64,000 nucleotides of DNA, from the NCBI GenBank assembly GCA_910584945.1, contig CAJUDY010000010.1:20793-84792 (forward strand), written 5' to 3'. Below, piece after piece: positions 26,677 through 35,472 of the stretch. Made by a program: the position numbers and the translations under genes. Source of the DNA: an uncultured Lachnospiraceae bacterium. Lineage in GTDB: Bacteria > Bacillota > Clostridia > Lachnospirales > Lachnospiraceae. The notes below the pieces were generated by a model. That model saw nothing but the letters and a program-made list of their open reading frames with translations. It searched no databases and was not told where the DNA came from. Each line of letters starts with the position of its first letter. Position 1 is the first letter of the stretch.

Positions 26677-26812
26677 TTTTGAAGAAGAATTAAAAAAATT
26701 TCGTCCGAGCCTTGAGATTGACCAGGTGGAAGACACGGTTTACAACAATAACCTTTCGGACGTATCGGATCTGATGGATGAAATGCTGAAAGAAATGAAA
26801 GAACATCAGTAA
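26669..26812 (+). CDS. Small acidic protein (47 residues), unknown
   Basis: ATG 26669 follows AAGGAG and overlaps the end of folC by eight bases, which argues that it is really translated. The sequence begins MLDFEEELKKFRPSLEIDQV and ends MDEMLKEMKEHQ. It is acidic and helical, with no membrane segment. I do not recognise a named family. It is probably co-expressed with folC and the downstream TPR protein. Confidence 0.6.
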   Translation: MLDFEEELKKFRPSLEIDQVEDTVYNNNLSDVSDLMDEMLKEMKEHQ

Positions 26813-26850
26813 CTGCGAATGATCACGGAACTAATAAAAAAGGTGGAAAT

Positions 26851-28227
26851 ATGAAATGTTTTAACTGTGGGGCGGAGCTGACAGCGTCAGAGTACTGCGA
26901 TCAGTGCGGAGCGGACGTCTCCCGCTATCGAAGACTTCTCCAGATCTCCAATGCATATTACAATGAAGGACTGGAAAAGGCAAGGGTGCGGGATCTGTCC
27001 GGCGCGGTGCTTTCTCTGCGTCAGAGCCTGAAGATCAATAAGAAGAACACCAGCGCCCGCAATCTTCTGGGACTTGTCCAGTTCGAGATGGGCGAAGTGG
27101 TGGAAGCGCTGTCCCAGTGGATCATCAGTAAAAATTTTCAGAAAGAGGACAATCTGGCGGATTTTTACATCGAAGAAGTTCAGAAGAACCCGGCCAGACT
27201 GGCGGCGATCAACACCACGATCAAAAAGTACAACCAGTCGTTGCTTTACTGTGATCAGGGAAGCTATGACCTGGCGATCATTCAGCTCAAGAAGATTCTG
27301 TCCACGAACCGGAATCTTTTAAAGGGGCACGAACTTCTGGCGCTTCTCTATATGAAGACGGATAATTACACAAGAGCCAGGTCGGAGCTGGAGGCGGTGC
27401 TGGACATTGACCGCACCAATACCAGGACCTTACGATACCTGAAGGAACTGGACGATGCGGAGGGGAAGAAGCCCCGCCGACAGGTCCAGAAAGAGGAGAT
27501 CAAGACCAGAAAGGATTCGGTCGCCTATATCAGCGGCAATGAGACCATCATCCAGCCGGTGGGCGTCAAAGACAATACAGGTCTGCACTCGGTGATCAAC
27601 GTGGCCATTGGGATTGCCATCGGCGTGGCGGTCATGTGGTTTTTGATTCTGCCTGCCCAGCAGCAGAGAAAGAGCGCGGAGTTAAACGACGCGGTGGCGG
27701 ATTACAGCGATCAGGTGGAGTCCAAGGCGGCTGCCCTGGAGAGCCTGCAGGCGGAGATGGAAGAGGTTAAAAAGGAGTCGGAGACTGCCATCCAGGCGGC
27801 CAGCGAGGCATCGGAAAAGCTGGCGGCACACGAAGAGCTGCTGAAAGCTTATCGGTCCTACGCGGAGGAGAATCCGGCCGCTTCCTTAGAGCAGCTGGAG
27901 GCCATCGACAAGGAGACCCTCACAGAGGATGGGAAGGTCATGTATGATTCTCTGTTCCAGCAGGTGGGCGCGGACGCCATCAAGGATCTGTATCAGACCG
28001 GCTACGCCGCTTATCAGGCGGAGGATTTTGCTACCTCCATACAGAATCTTGGCAAATGCTATGAACTGGACAATACACAAAGAGACGCCCTGTATTTCCT
28101 GGCCAGGTCTTACCACAAGTCCGGGGATACGGAGAATGCGAAGATCTACTATCAGAAAGTAGTGGAAGAGTCGCCGGGTACCAGAGCCGCGGCGGATGCA
28201 GCCAGATTCCTGGCGAATTTACAGTAA
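26851..28227 (+). CDS. Membrane TPR protein with N-terminal zinc ribbon
   Basis: ATG 26851 follows AAAGGTGG. It is 458 residues. A CxxC...CxxC zinc ribbon occupies residues 3-19 (KCFNCGAEL, YCDQCGADV). TPR repeats fill about 30-215 (ISNAYYNEGLEKARVRDLSG; KGHELLALLYMKTDNYTRAR). One membrane span lies near 246-268 (INVAIGIAIGVAVMWFLILP), followed by a coiled coil (about 275-345) and more TPRs at the C-terminus (DTENAKIYYQKVVEESPGTR). It probably scaffolds a protein complex at the membrane, but its partners are unknown. Confidence 0.8.
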   Translation: MKCFNCGAELTASEYCDQCGADVSRYRRLLQISNAYYNEGLEKARVRDLSGAVLSLRQSLKINKKNTSARNLLGLVQFEMGEVVEALSQWIISKNFQKEDNLADFYIEEVQKNPARLAAINTTIKKYNQSLLYCDQGSYDLAIIQLKKILSTNRNLLKGHELLALLYMKTDNYTRARSELEAVLDIDRTNTRTLRYLKELDDAEGKKPRRQVQKEEIKTRKDSVAYISGNETIIQPVGVKDNTGLHSVINVAIGIAIGVAVMWFLILPAQQQRKSAELNDAVADYSDQVESKAAALESLQAEMEEVKKESETAIQAASEASEKLAAHEELLKAYRSYAEENPAASLEQLEAIDKETLTEDGKVMYDSLFQQVGADAIKDLYQTGYAAYQAEDFATSIQNLGKCYELDNTQRDALYFLARSYHKSGDTENAKIYYQKVVEESPGTRAAADAARFLANLQ

Positions 28228-28228
28228 C

Positions 28229-28363
28229 CGTAACTGTTCAGTACCTTCACAGTTACGATGCAAAATCCATTTAAGATCGCCTTCGGCGATGGGATTTTGC
28301 ACTCCTGAATCATATTCTTACGGTCTCAGCAGCAAGTGCTTCGACCTGTGCTGAATAGTTACC
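28229..28363. repeat. MITE/REP-like element with terminal inverted repeats
   Basis: The left end GTAACTGTTCAG (28230-28241) and right end CTGAATAGTTAC (28351-28362) are complementary at 11 of 12 positions. Inside is a long nested hairpin: GCAAAATCC (28260-28268) pairs with GGATTTTGC (28292-28300) around ATCGCC-TTC-GGCGAT. The end sequence recurs alone near 30055-30069 (CTGAACAGTTACGG). It encodes no protein. It looks like a small non-autonomous element or a folded intergenic repeat. Confidence 0.6.
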
Positions 28364-28396
28364 AGTAAACGGACAAAAGAGGAACCCTGAAGAGAG

Positions 28397-28426
28397 GGGC
28401 TGCCACGTAGGTGGCAGCCCTTTTTT
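28397..28426 (+). terminator. Strong Rho-independent terminator before the spoIIA operon
   Basis: GGGCTGCCAC pairs perfectly with GTGGCAGCCC around loop GTAG, followed by TTTTTT. It separates the valS-TPR operon from spoIIAA. Confidence 0.92.
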
Positions 28427-28494
28427 GACGTGCTCCCAGACCATGGGGCTTGGAAGGGGAGTTGCGGAACTTTAATAGAAAGGAGATTAGATAT

Positions 28495-28812
28495 ATGGAC
28501 ATGCTGGAAGTAAGAGGGCATTGTTTGGTGGTTCATCTGCCGGAGGAGCTGGACCATCATCGTACAGAAGAGATTCGTCGTGAGATTGATCGGATTGTCA
28601 GCAGCCGTCCGGTGGAGGAAGTGGAGTTTGATTTTTCCAGGACTGCTTTTATGGACAGCGCGGGAATCGGGATGCTGATCGGACGCTATAAGATCATGAA
28701 AGCGCTGAACGGCGGGATTCGGTTAAGTCATATGAACCGGCAGATTCAGAGGATTCTATCTTTGTCTGGGGTTTTGAAGTATATGAAGTTAGAGAGGGAG
28801 GATGCGGTATGA
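28495..28812 (+). CDS. spoIIAA: Anti-anti-sigma factor SpoIIAA
   Basis: ATG 28495 follows AAAGGAG; an earlier in-frame start lacks one. It is a 105-residue STAS-domain protein. The serine phosphorylated by SpoIIAB lies in AFMDSAGIGMLIGRY. In the forespore, unphosphorylated SpoIIAA displaces SpoIIAB from SigmaF. It overlaps spoIIAB by four bases (GTATGA). I looked for the SigmaH promoter expected here but could not place it with confidence. Confidence 0.95.
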   Translation: MDMLEVRGHCLVVHLPEELDHHRTEEIRREIDRIVSSRPVEEVEFDFSRTAFMDSAGIGMLIGRYKIMKALNGGIRLSHMNRQIQRILSLSGVLKYMKLEREDAV

Positions 28813-29249
28813 AGAACGAGATGACGCTGGCATTTGACAGCAGATCGGAGAACGAGGGGTTTGCAAGGGTCGCAGTGGCGGCTTTTGTGACCCAGTTGAA
28901 CCCCACCCTGGAGGAGGTGGCGGATATCCGGACGGCGGTGTCCGAGGCGGTGACCAACGCGATCATCCACGGATACCCGGACGGGATACATACGGTGGTG
29001 GTTCGGGCAGTGCTTGAGGACGATATGCTGGAGCTGTGGGTCACGGACGAGGGCGTGGGCATGGAGGACGTCAGGCAGGCCATGGAGCCCCTCTACACCA
29101 GCCGTCCGGAACTGGAGCGTTCCGGCATGGGTTTTATGTTCATGGAAGCCTTTATGGACCAGGTGGAAGTGCAGTCCAGCCCCGGGGTGGGGACCACGGT
29201 CTACATGAGAAAAAGGATACAAAAAGGAGCAACGGGGCAGGAGGCTTAA
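28809..29249 (+). CDS. spoIIAB: Anti-sigma F factor and serine kinase SpoIIAB
   Basis: This 146-residue GHKL ATPase has the N box in VSEAVTNAIIHGYPDG, the G1 box WVTDEGVGMEDV and the G2 region SGMGFMFMEAFMDQVEV. It binds SigmaF and phosphorylates SpoIIAA on serine, holding SigmaF inactive before septation. It overlaps spoIIAA and is followed by sigF after seven bases, the conserved operon order. Confidence 0.96.
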   Translation: MKNEMTLAFDSRSENEGFARVAVAAFVTQLNPTLEEVADIRTAVSEAVTNAIIHGYPDGIHTVVVRAVLEDDMLELWVTDEGVGMEDVRQAMEPLYTSRPELERSGMGFMFMEAFMDQVEVQSSPGVGTTVYMRKRIQKGATGQEA

Positions 29250-29256
29250 TATCGTT

Positions 29257-29982
29257 ATGGAAGAGACAATGGTTCTGATCGAACGGTCGCACCATGGGGA
29301 TAAAGAAGCCAGAGAACGATTAGTGGAAGAAAATATGGGGCTGGTCTGGAGTATCGTGAAGCGCTTCGCGGGCCGGGGGACGGACATGGAGGACCTGTTT
29401 CAGATCGGAGCTATGGGTCTGATCAAAGCCATCGATAAATTCGATCCGTCCTTTGACGTTCGATTCTCCACCTACGCGGTGCCAATGATCGCGGGGGAGA
29501 TCAAACGGTTCCTGAGAGACGACGGGATCGTTAAGGTCAGCCGCACCTTAAAAGAGAACTGCTGGAAGATCAAAAAGGAGACGGAACAGTTCCGACAGAA
29601 GAACGGACGGGAGCCCAGTCTGGAGGAATTGTCGAAGATCACCGGTCTTACCCGGGAAGAGATTGCCATGGCCCTGGAGTCCGCGGCGGAGGTGGAATCC
29701 ATCTATAAAACCATTCCTCAAAAAGACGGCAGCGAGGTCTGCCTTTTGGACCGGATGGAGAGCCAGAATCCGGGCGGCGGGATGCAGCACCTTCTGAACC
29801 GGGTAGTATTGGAGCAGCTCTTAAAAGAACTGCCGGATATGGAACGCCAGCTGATCATCATGCGCTATATGCAGGACAAGACACAGCTGGAAGTTGCCCG
29901 TGTGCTGGGCGTCTCCCAGGTGCAGGTGAGTCGGCTGGAAAAGCGGATTTTAAAGCAGATGCGGGAGAAGCTGGTGAGTTGA
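29257..29982 (+). CDS. sigF: Forespore sigma factor SigmaF
   Basis: ATG 29257 follows CAGGAGG. It is 241 residues. Region 2 reads LVEENMGLVWSIVKRFAGRG and DLFQIGAMGLIKAIDKFDPS; the -10 recognition segment is VRFSTYAVPMIAGEIKRFLR. Region 3 and region 4 (TQLEVARVLGVSQVQVSRLE) complete it. It directs the first forespore programme. The spacing to spoVAA is 112 bases, where an inverted pair GTAACTG and CAGTTAC is seen. Confidence 0.96.
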   Translation: MEETMVLIERSHHGDKEARERLVEENMGLVWSIVKRFAGRGTDMEDLFQIGAMGLIKAIDKFDPSFDVRFSTYAVPMIAGEIKRFLRDDGIVKVSRTLKENCWKIKKETEQFRQKNGREPSLEELSKITGLTREEIAMALESAAEVESIYKTIPQKDGSEVCLLDRMESQNPGGGMQHLLNRVVLEQLLKELPDMERQLIIMRYMQDKTQLEVARVLGVSQVQVSRLEKRILKQMREKLVS

Positions 29983-30040
29983 AGGGGATTGGTTCATTCG
30001 TGTATAAAATAGACAGCATTTGCAGAAGATAAGGGTAGAG

Positions 30041-30069
30041 GTAACTGGGAAGGGACTGAACAGTTACGG
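30041..30069. repeat. Short inverted repeat between sigF and spoVAA
   Basis: GTAACTG (30041) and CAGTTAC (30061) are separated by 13 bases. The same arrangement, with the same 13-base spacing, occurs at 28230-28256 in the MITE-like element, and GACTGAACAGTTACGG matches that element's inverted left end with about one difference. Confidence 0.5.
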
Positions 30070-30094
30070 TCAGAGATGACGGAGGTACGGCAAG

Positions 30095-30721
30095 GTGAGT
30101 GAGATTCTGTATATCAAGATCGACCAGAATATCGAGGTGGATCACATCGATGTGCGGCTGGGGGATGTGGCGAAGCTGGAGTGTACGAATGCTTCGATCA
30201 AGAACCGTCTAAAGACGATGAAGCTTTTGAAGATCCAGGCGGAGAAGAGCAACCGGTATATCTTCTCGGTTCTGAAAGTGGTGGAGCTGATCCATGAGAT
30301 TTATCCGGAGCTGGAGATCCAGAATCTGGGAGAAGCGGATTTTATCATCGACTATGAATCTTCCGCCTACGCCAGAAACCGGTGGGGGATGGTGAAGGTG
30401 GTGCTTCTGTGTGTGACCATTTTTATCGGTTCCGCCTTTTCCATCATGACTTTTAACAACGATGTGGGAGTGACTCAGGTATTTTCCCAGATCTATGAGC
30501 TGATGATGGGACAGCCGTCCGACGGTTTCACGGTGCTGGAAGCGACGTATTCCATCGGGATCGCGGTGGGAATCATCGTATTCTACAATCATTTCGGCGG
30601 AAAACGGATCACCAAGGACCCGACGCCCATGGAAGTGCAGATGCGCCAGTATGAAAATGATGTGAATACCACGATGATTGACGGCTGCAACCGTAAGGAG
30701 ACGAATATTGATGTGGATTAA
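30095..30721 (+). CDS. spoVAA: Stage V sporulation protein AA
   Basis: A GTG start at 30095 follows GGAGGT. It is 208 residues: an N-terminal soluble domain (LYIKIDQNIEVDHIDVRLGD) and two membrane spans, WGMVKVVLLCVTIFIGSAFS and EATYSIGIAVGIIVFYNHFG, as in SpoVAA. With the other SpoVA proteins it forms the channel that loads dipicolinic acid into the spore. It overlaps spoVAB by eleven bases and is expected to be SigmaG-controlled. Confidence 0.93.
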   Translation: MSEILYIKIDQNIEVDHIDVRLGDVAKLECTNASIKNRLKTMKLLKIQAEKSNRYIFSVLKVVELIHEIYPELEIQNLGEADFIIDYESSAYARNRWGMVKVVLLCVTIFIGSAFSIMTFNNDVGVTQVFSQIYELMMGQPSDGFTVLEATYSIGIAVGIIVFYNHFGGKRITKDPTPMEVQMRQYENDVNTTMIDGCNRKETNIDVD

Positions 30722-31127
30722 ACAGATCATATTGGGGATTCTGGGCGTCAGCAGCGGATTCGCCGTGGCCGGCGGAATGTTCGCCTTTTTGATTGCCCTG
30801 GGGGTGGTCTCCCGCTTTGCCGGAAAGACCCATACGGCAAAATATATCTTATATTATGAGGACGCCGCAGCATTAGGTGGTATTCTGGGGAACCTTTTCA
30901 GTATCTATTGGTTTCCGGTACCGGTTGGGATGGTGGGCGTGGCGTCCGTCGGGTTGTTCTCAGGCATCTTCACCGGTGCCTGGGCCATGGCCCTGACAGA
31001 AATTGTGGATACGGTGCCCATCTTCAGCAGGCGGATTCGGCTCAAAGAGGGGATGCCCTGGCTGATTCTCTCCATGGCTCTGGGAAGGATGGCGGGAGCG
31101 CTGCTATATTCGTATTATCGGTTTTAA
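30711..31127 (+). CDS. spoVAB: Stage V sporulation protein AB
   Basis: ATG 30711 overlaps the end of spoVAA. It is a 138-residue integral membrane protein with about four spans (ILGVSSGFAVAGGMFAFLIA; VGMVGVASVGLFSGIFTGAW; PWLILSMALGRMAGALLYSY). It is a membrane partner in the dipicolinic acid channel. The next gene on + would normally be spoVAC, but here a convergent ABC-F gene ends six bases away and spoVAC lies 5.5 kb downstream on the other strand. Confidence 0.92.
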   Translation: MWIKQIILGILGVSSGFAVAGGMFAFLIALGVVSRFAGKTHTAKYILYYEDAAALGGILGNLFSIYWFPVPVGMVGVASVGLFSGIFTGAWAMALTEIVDTVPIFSRRIRLKEGMPWLILSMALGRMAGALLYSYYRF

Positions 31128-31133
31128 AAGGAG

Positions 31134-32993
31134 TCAGCACACCGGGGAATCCGGATGGAATTCCAGCCACAAGTCATACCAGGCGAGACAACAGTCGGTG
31201 TAGCGCTGGCAGAGGCGTCTCTCTTCCTCCTGGCGGGAGAGGAAAAAGGCGTCGTCCTCCCATTCCCGAAGGGGGTCTCGTTCTTCCAGAAAGCGCAGAA
31301 ATTCTTCCTGAATCTGCGCGAGAGGTTCCCGGATGGCCGCGAACTTCCACTCCTCATAAGCCTGCTCGGTGGAAATCTCCCGCAGGTGGTGGCGCTCTGC
31401 TCTGGGTACGCTGCGAAGACTACTGAGCAGCGCCTGTTCTTCGGCCTCCAGGCAGCCGGAGGTGTCGACGCCCGCCTCTTTCTTTCGGAAGTGGGTTACA
31501 TAATGTTCATATCCAAAGGGATAGTAGCGGACCGCATCATTCTCGAAGATCAAAAGAGACTGAGCGGTCTTTTTTAAAAAATAGCGGTCGTGGGACACGA
31601 AGAGCAGAGTCCCCGTATAAGCCTGAAAGGCGGATTCCAGTGTCTCTCTGGCGGCCAGATCCATATGGTTGGTGGGTTCGTCCAGCAGGAAAAAGTTGGG
31701 GCCTGCCTGAAAAAGTTCCGCCAGTTTAAGCCGGGAGCGTTCGCCGCCGGATAAGTCTTTGACTCTTTTGGAGGCGTCCTTTCCGGGAAAAAGAAAAGAG
31801 CCCAGGATGGTCCTTACTTCTTTCTCGGTCAGGGAGGGGAAGAGGGCGTGAAAATGTGCCGCCACGGTCTTTTTGGAGATCAGACCGGCGCTCATCTGGT
31901 CAAAATAGGCGGGCTCTACCCGCTCGCCCAGGACGCAGGTTCCGTGAAAAGGGGAGAGTACTCCGGCGGCGGTTTTTAAGAATGCGGACTTGCCGGCGCC
32001 GTTGGGGCCGATGATTCCGATCTTCTGTCCCCGGCGGATGCGTAAGGACAGTTCTGTGAGGGGGTGATCGTAGCCCACCTGAAGATGCTCCGCCTGAAGA
32101 ACCCATTTGGGTCCGATAGTTCTTGGAACGATGGCATCGGTGAAGCGATGGGCTTCGTCTTCCGTCGGCTTTTCCACCCGGGGCATGCGTTCCAGCAGTT
32201 TTTTCCGGGAACGGGCAAAGGCGGCCTTTTTTGGCTTGTGTTTAAAGCGTTCGATGAGTTGTGTAAGCCGTTCGATCTCCTCTGTCTGGCGGGCATAGGC
32301 TTTTTTCTGAAGGGACAGATGTTTGGCCTTCTGGGCCCGGTAAGCGCTGTAGCTGCCGGCGTAGCGGGTCAGGGTCCGGTTGGAAAGTTCGTAGACCGTA
32401 TCCGCGGTTTGATCCAGGAAAAAGCGGTCGTGGGAGACGATGACCGCGGCGGAGGGACAGCTGCAAAGATAATCCTCCAGCCATTCCACAGTCTCTACGT
32501 CCAGATGGTTAGTGGGTTCGTCCAGGAGCAGAAGGTCCGGCTTTTGAAGCAGCAGATGAATCAGGGCGATCTTGGTCAGTTCTCCGCCGGAGAACTGATG
32601 AAGACGCTTCTTTTTGTCCTCTTTTTTCAGTCCGAAGCCGGTGAAGATCCGGTCGTATTCCTGCTCCCAGTCGAAGCGTTCCCGATCAAAAAGGTCCTTG
32701 GAGGGACAGGAATCAAGAAGGATTTCCTCTACCGTAAGAGAAAGATCAGAAAAGGGCTGCTGGTTTAGGAAGCCGACGGTGAGCTTCCGGGAGGTGATGA
32801 TCCCCCTGGAGGCGCGCTTGTCGTCCCGGTCCAGGGAGAGCTCCCCGGCAAGGAGCCTTAGAAAGGTCGTCTTGCCAGCTCCGTTTTTGCCGACGACGGC
32901 GATTTTTTCGCGGCCGCGGATTTCGAAATCAAAGTGGGAGAGGAGCAGGTTTGGGCCGGCGCTTAGGGTGCCGTCGTGGATCTGGAGTAGCAT
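31134..32993 (-). CDS. ABC-F family ATPase
   Basis: This 619-residue soluble protein has two ABC domains and no membrane part. First domain: Walker A GKNGAGKTTFLRLLAG, signature FSGGELTKIALIH, Walker B LLLLDEPTNHLD. Second: GPNGAGKSAFLKTAAG, LSGGERSRLKLAE, FFLLDEPTNHMD. The charged linker between them (QKKAYARQTEEIERLTQLIE, FKHKPKKAAFARSRKKLLER) is the tRNA-contacting arm of this family. ABC-F proteins act on ribosomes and some protect against antibiotics; which applies here cannot be told. Its C-terminal extension after the second domain is about 120 residues. Confidence 0.9.
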   Translation of the reverse strand: MLLQIHDGTLSAGPNLLLSHFDFEIRGREKIAVVGKNGAGKTTFLRLLAGELSLDRDDKRASRGIITSRKLTVGFLNQQPFSDLSLTVEEILLDSCPSKDLFDRERFDWEQEYDRIFTGFGLKKEDKKKRLHQFSGGELTKIALIHLLLQKPDLLLLDEPTNHLDVETVEWLEDYLCSCPSAAVIVSHDRFFLDQTADTVYELSNRTLTRYAGSYSAYRAQKAKHLSLQKKAYARQTEEIERLTQLIERFKHKPKKAAFARSRKKLLERMPRVEKPTEDEAHRFTDAIVPRTIGPKWVLQAEHLQVGYDHPLTELSLRIRRGQKIGIIGPNGAGKSAFLKTAAGVLSPFHGTCVLGERVEPAYFDQMSAGLISKKTVAAHFHALFPSLTEKEVRTILGSFLFPGKDASKRVKDLSGGERSRLKLAELFQAGPNFFLLDEPTNHMDLAARETLESAFQAYTGTLLFVSHDRYFLKKTAQSLLIFENDAVRYYPFGYEHYVTHFRKKEAGVDTSGCLEAEEQALLSSLRSVPRAERHHLREISTEQAYEEWKFAAIREPLAQIQEEFLRFLEERDPLREWEDDAFFLSRQEEERRLCQRYTDCCLAWYDLWLEFHPDSPVC

Positions 32994-33005
32994 GGGGAGG
33001 TCTCC

Positions 33006-35201
33006 TTATTCAAATTCTTCTTCGATCAGGATGGTGTCTCCGTTGGAGAGGGCCTGCTGGAACATGCCGGGGCGGTTGTTGACGGTGAGTTTCACGCGGC
33101 CTTTGGGCTGCTTTAGGTCGATGCCGGAGTATTCGATCAGGTCCATCAGGTAGTAGGGGCTTCCGTCGGGCTTGTGGGGCAGGCGTAAGGGGGAGCCGTT
33201 GAGATGGAACAGGAATTCCGGCTTCGGTCTTGGGATAGGCGTCGGCGGGACCGGATCAGCAGTCCTGGGGGCTGGCTCTGTCGGCTGCGCTGCCGTGTCA
33301 GCGTCCGGGATAGACGCCTTTGTCGGCTGCAGGATTGCGCCGACCAGCGGGACTGCGGGGTGGACGGTCTGCGCGGGGGCAGATTCGTTCGGCTGCATGG
33401 GGGTTGCCGCGGCAGTCGAGGATTCGGGGTTCTGCTCTGTCAATTTTTCAGCGGGTTTTCCGGTTGACAGATCGTCTGCCGACGGGTCTGCAAAGGGGGA
33501 CGGTTCGCCGGCTGCGGGTACGGAGACGGGAGGCGTCGGCCGGTCTTCGGGAGCCGGCGGATCCAACATGACGGAATCTCCGTTTTTCAGCGGCGTCTTT
33601 AAGGAGACATGAGCGCCGTTCAGGGTGATCTCCCGGCAGGTATCGGCTCCTTCGATGTCGCCAAGACAGGGTTTGGCCGCTGCGCCCTGGACCGCGGGGA
33701 CAAAGTCGATGCTGTCTCCGGCGTGGATGACCTCAGAGAGCTTTCCTTCCTGCTGGTTGATGAGGAGGGAGGCCGGCTGAGTGGAAGTGCCGTAGAAGAT
33801 TTTCCGCCGTCCGTTGACGGTCACGGTCACATTAGCGCCGGAACGGCCGATGATATCCCGGAAGCTGTAGCCGTTCATCATCAGAAGATTCAGCGCGGTA
33901 AAGCTTCCGCTTCGGAACAATTTGGCGGGGCGGCCGTTCAGCATGACCCGGAAGCTGTCGTTAATCATATTTAAGCCTGAGGAGATGACGATGCCAAGAG
34001 GCGTGGCATACTCCGGGTTGTTCAGGTCGAATTCATCGGAGTAGGCGTTGGCCTGGAAGTAATTTCCCGCGATGGCCACCCGGGTCTCCTCCATGCCCAG
34101 GGTCTCGGTGAGGGTGTCCTTAAGCCCGGCAAGCTTGCTTCCGCCCCCGGCCAGGAACAGGGCGGAAGGCGCTCCGCCGTTGATTTCCAGAATTTTGTCC
34201 GCAATTTCTTTGCAGAGAAGTCCGGAGGTACTTTCGATGCTTTTTAGAATCTCTTCCTGGGTGACGTGCTGTTCGATTCCCAGAATATTATGGAAGGTGA
34301 GGGATTCTTTGGACAGAATCCGGGCCTTAATGTCTTCTGCGGTGGCAAAATCGACCAGATATGCTTTCATGATGGTCTCGGTGATCTCGTCTCCTGCCAC
34401 GGTTGCCATGGTGTAGCCGGTGACGCTTCCGCCGGTGCAGGCGGCGATATCGGAGGTCCCGGCGCCGATGTCCACCAGGGCCAGGTTCAGAAGCCGCAGA
34501 TTCTCCGGGATGGCCGCGTTGATGGCGGCGATGGGCTCCAGCGTGATGCTGGCCACCTCCAGTCCGATTTTGTTCATGGTGGTATAGAGGCTTTCCACCA
34601 CCTCGCTGGGAAGGAAGGTGGCGATCAGATCTACTTTTACGTGCTGTCCCCGATGATCTTTTAAGTTGGACATGGTATACTGGTCCAGATAATACTGACA
34701 TACGGTATAGCCGACCAGATAAAAACGTCGGGTATCATTGAGCGCCTCGTTCTCCGCGTCGAAGGCCTCCTCGGCTTTTCCGATGGCGCCGGCCTCCAGA
34801 CGGCTGATGATCTCATCGTCAATGAGCTGGGTGCCCGGCAGATGAAGCTCAAAGTCTGCCCTTCTGGTCCGAAGCGCCCGTCCCGCCGCCGCCACGCAGA
34901 CCCGGGCCAGCCGGGTATGTACTTTTGCTTCCAGTCGTTTCTTGACCTTTCCCGCCAGCGTGGATACTTTCTCGATATTCTCGATCTGCCCGTCGATCAT
35001 GGCCCGCTCTGCGTGCTCTTCCCGCTCAATGGCCACAATGCGCACCCGGTTTTCCTCCACGATTCCCACCATACCGATGATGCTCCGCGTACCAATATCC
35101 AACGCCAGGATCATCTCGTTCCCCTGCACCTTTACCCTACTGGCGGGCGCCGCCGTCTTCTTTGTCTGTGTCTTCTTCCTGCCGGTCTGTGTCCTTGCCA
35201 T
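33006..35201 (-). CDS. FtsA-like actin-family protein with long C-terminal extension
   Basis: The start (complement of 35199-35201) gives 731 residues with a basic N-terminus. The actin-like core (about 30-400) has phosphate-binding ILALDIGTRSIIGMVG and ALVDIGAGTSDIAACTGGSV, and adenosine-binding ALFLAGGGSKLAGLKDTLTE. The extension has two or three repeats of a small beta domain (VNGRRKIFYGTSTQPASLLI; LNGAHVSLKTPLKNGDSVML; VNNRPGMFQQALSNGDTILI), separated by a Pro/Ala-rich linker. Clostridia encode such large FtsA relatives; a role in cell shape or division is inferred. It runs into the ABC-F gene, with a 12-base gap. Confidence 0.8.
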   Translation of the reverse strand: MARTQTGRKKTQTKKTAAPASRVKVQGNEMILALDIGTRSIIGMVGIVEENRVRIVAIEREEHAERAMIDGQIENIEKVSTLAGKVKKRLEAKVHTRLARVCVAAAGRALRTRRADFELHLPGTQLIDDEIISRLEAGAIGKAEEAFDAENEALNDTRRFYLVGYTVCQYYLDQYTMSNLKDHRGQHVKVDLIATFLPSEVVESLYTTMNKIGLEVASITLEPIAAINAAIPENLRLLNLALVDIGAGTSDIAACTGGSVTGYTMATVAGDEITETIMKAYLVDFATAEDIKARILSKESLTFHNILGIEQHVTQEEILKSIESTSGLLCKEIADKILEINGGAPSALFLAGGGSKLAGLKDTLTETLGMEETRVAIAGNYFQANAYSDEFDLNNPEYATPLGIVISSGLNMINDSFRVMLNGRPAKLFRSGSFTALNLLMMNGYSFRDIIGRSGANVTVTVNGRRKIFYGTSTQPASLLINQQEGKLSEVIHAGDSIDFVPAVQGAAAKPCLGDIEGADTCREITLNGAHVSLKTPLKNGDSVMLDPPAPEDRPTPPVSVPAAGEPSPFADPSADDLSTGKPAEKLTEQNPESSTAAATPMQPNESAPAQTVHPAVPLVGAILQPTKASIPDADTAAQPTEPAPRTADPVPPTPIPRPKPEFLFHLNGSPLRLPHKPDGSPYYLMDLIEYSGIDLKQPKGRVKLTVNNRPGMFQQALSNGDTILIEEEFE

Positions 35202-35472
35202 AACTGCCCTCCTGTATTTTCACAAAAAGTTATGATATTTTCGGTTTATACTGCTCTCATTATAGTAAAAATGGATTGCGCTTTGAAATCTTTTATCCGA
35301 TCAGCACTTTCTTCCCCCGAAAAGCAAATCCATATTTCCGGATCTTCTCTTTTGGGATTCTCTTTACGATGAGTGCGGCTTCCTAATTCTTTTCCTCTAT
35401 ATTCTAATGATAGTGTATTTTGCCTGGATACGCAACCAAAAAGCAGAATAATCACTGCAAATTCTCTGCCTA

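Noticed and set aside
30908..31426. Plus-strand frame overlapping spoVAB
   Set aside because: It is another reading frame of spoVAB and the ABC-F gene, with no support of its own.
31155..31577. Plus-strand frame opposite the ABC-F gene
   Set aside because: It lies wholly within the supported minus-strand gene and has no ribosome site.
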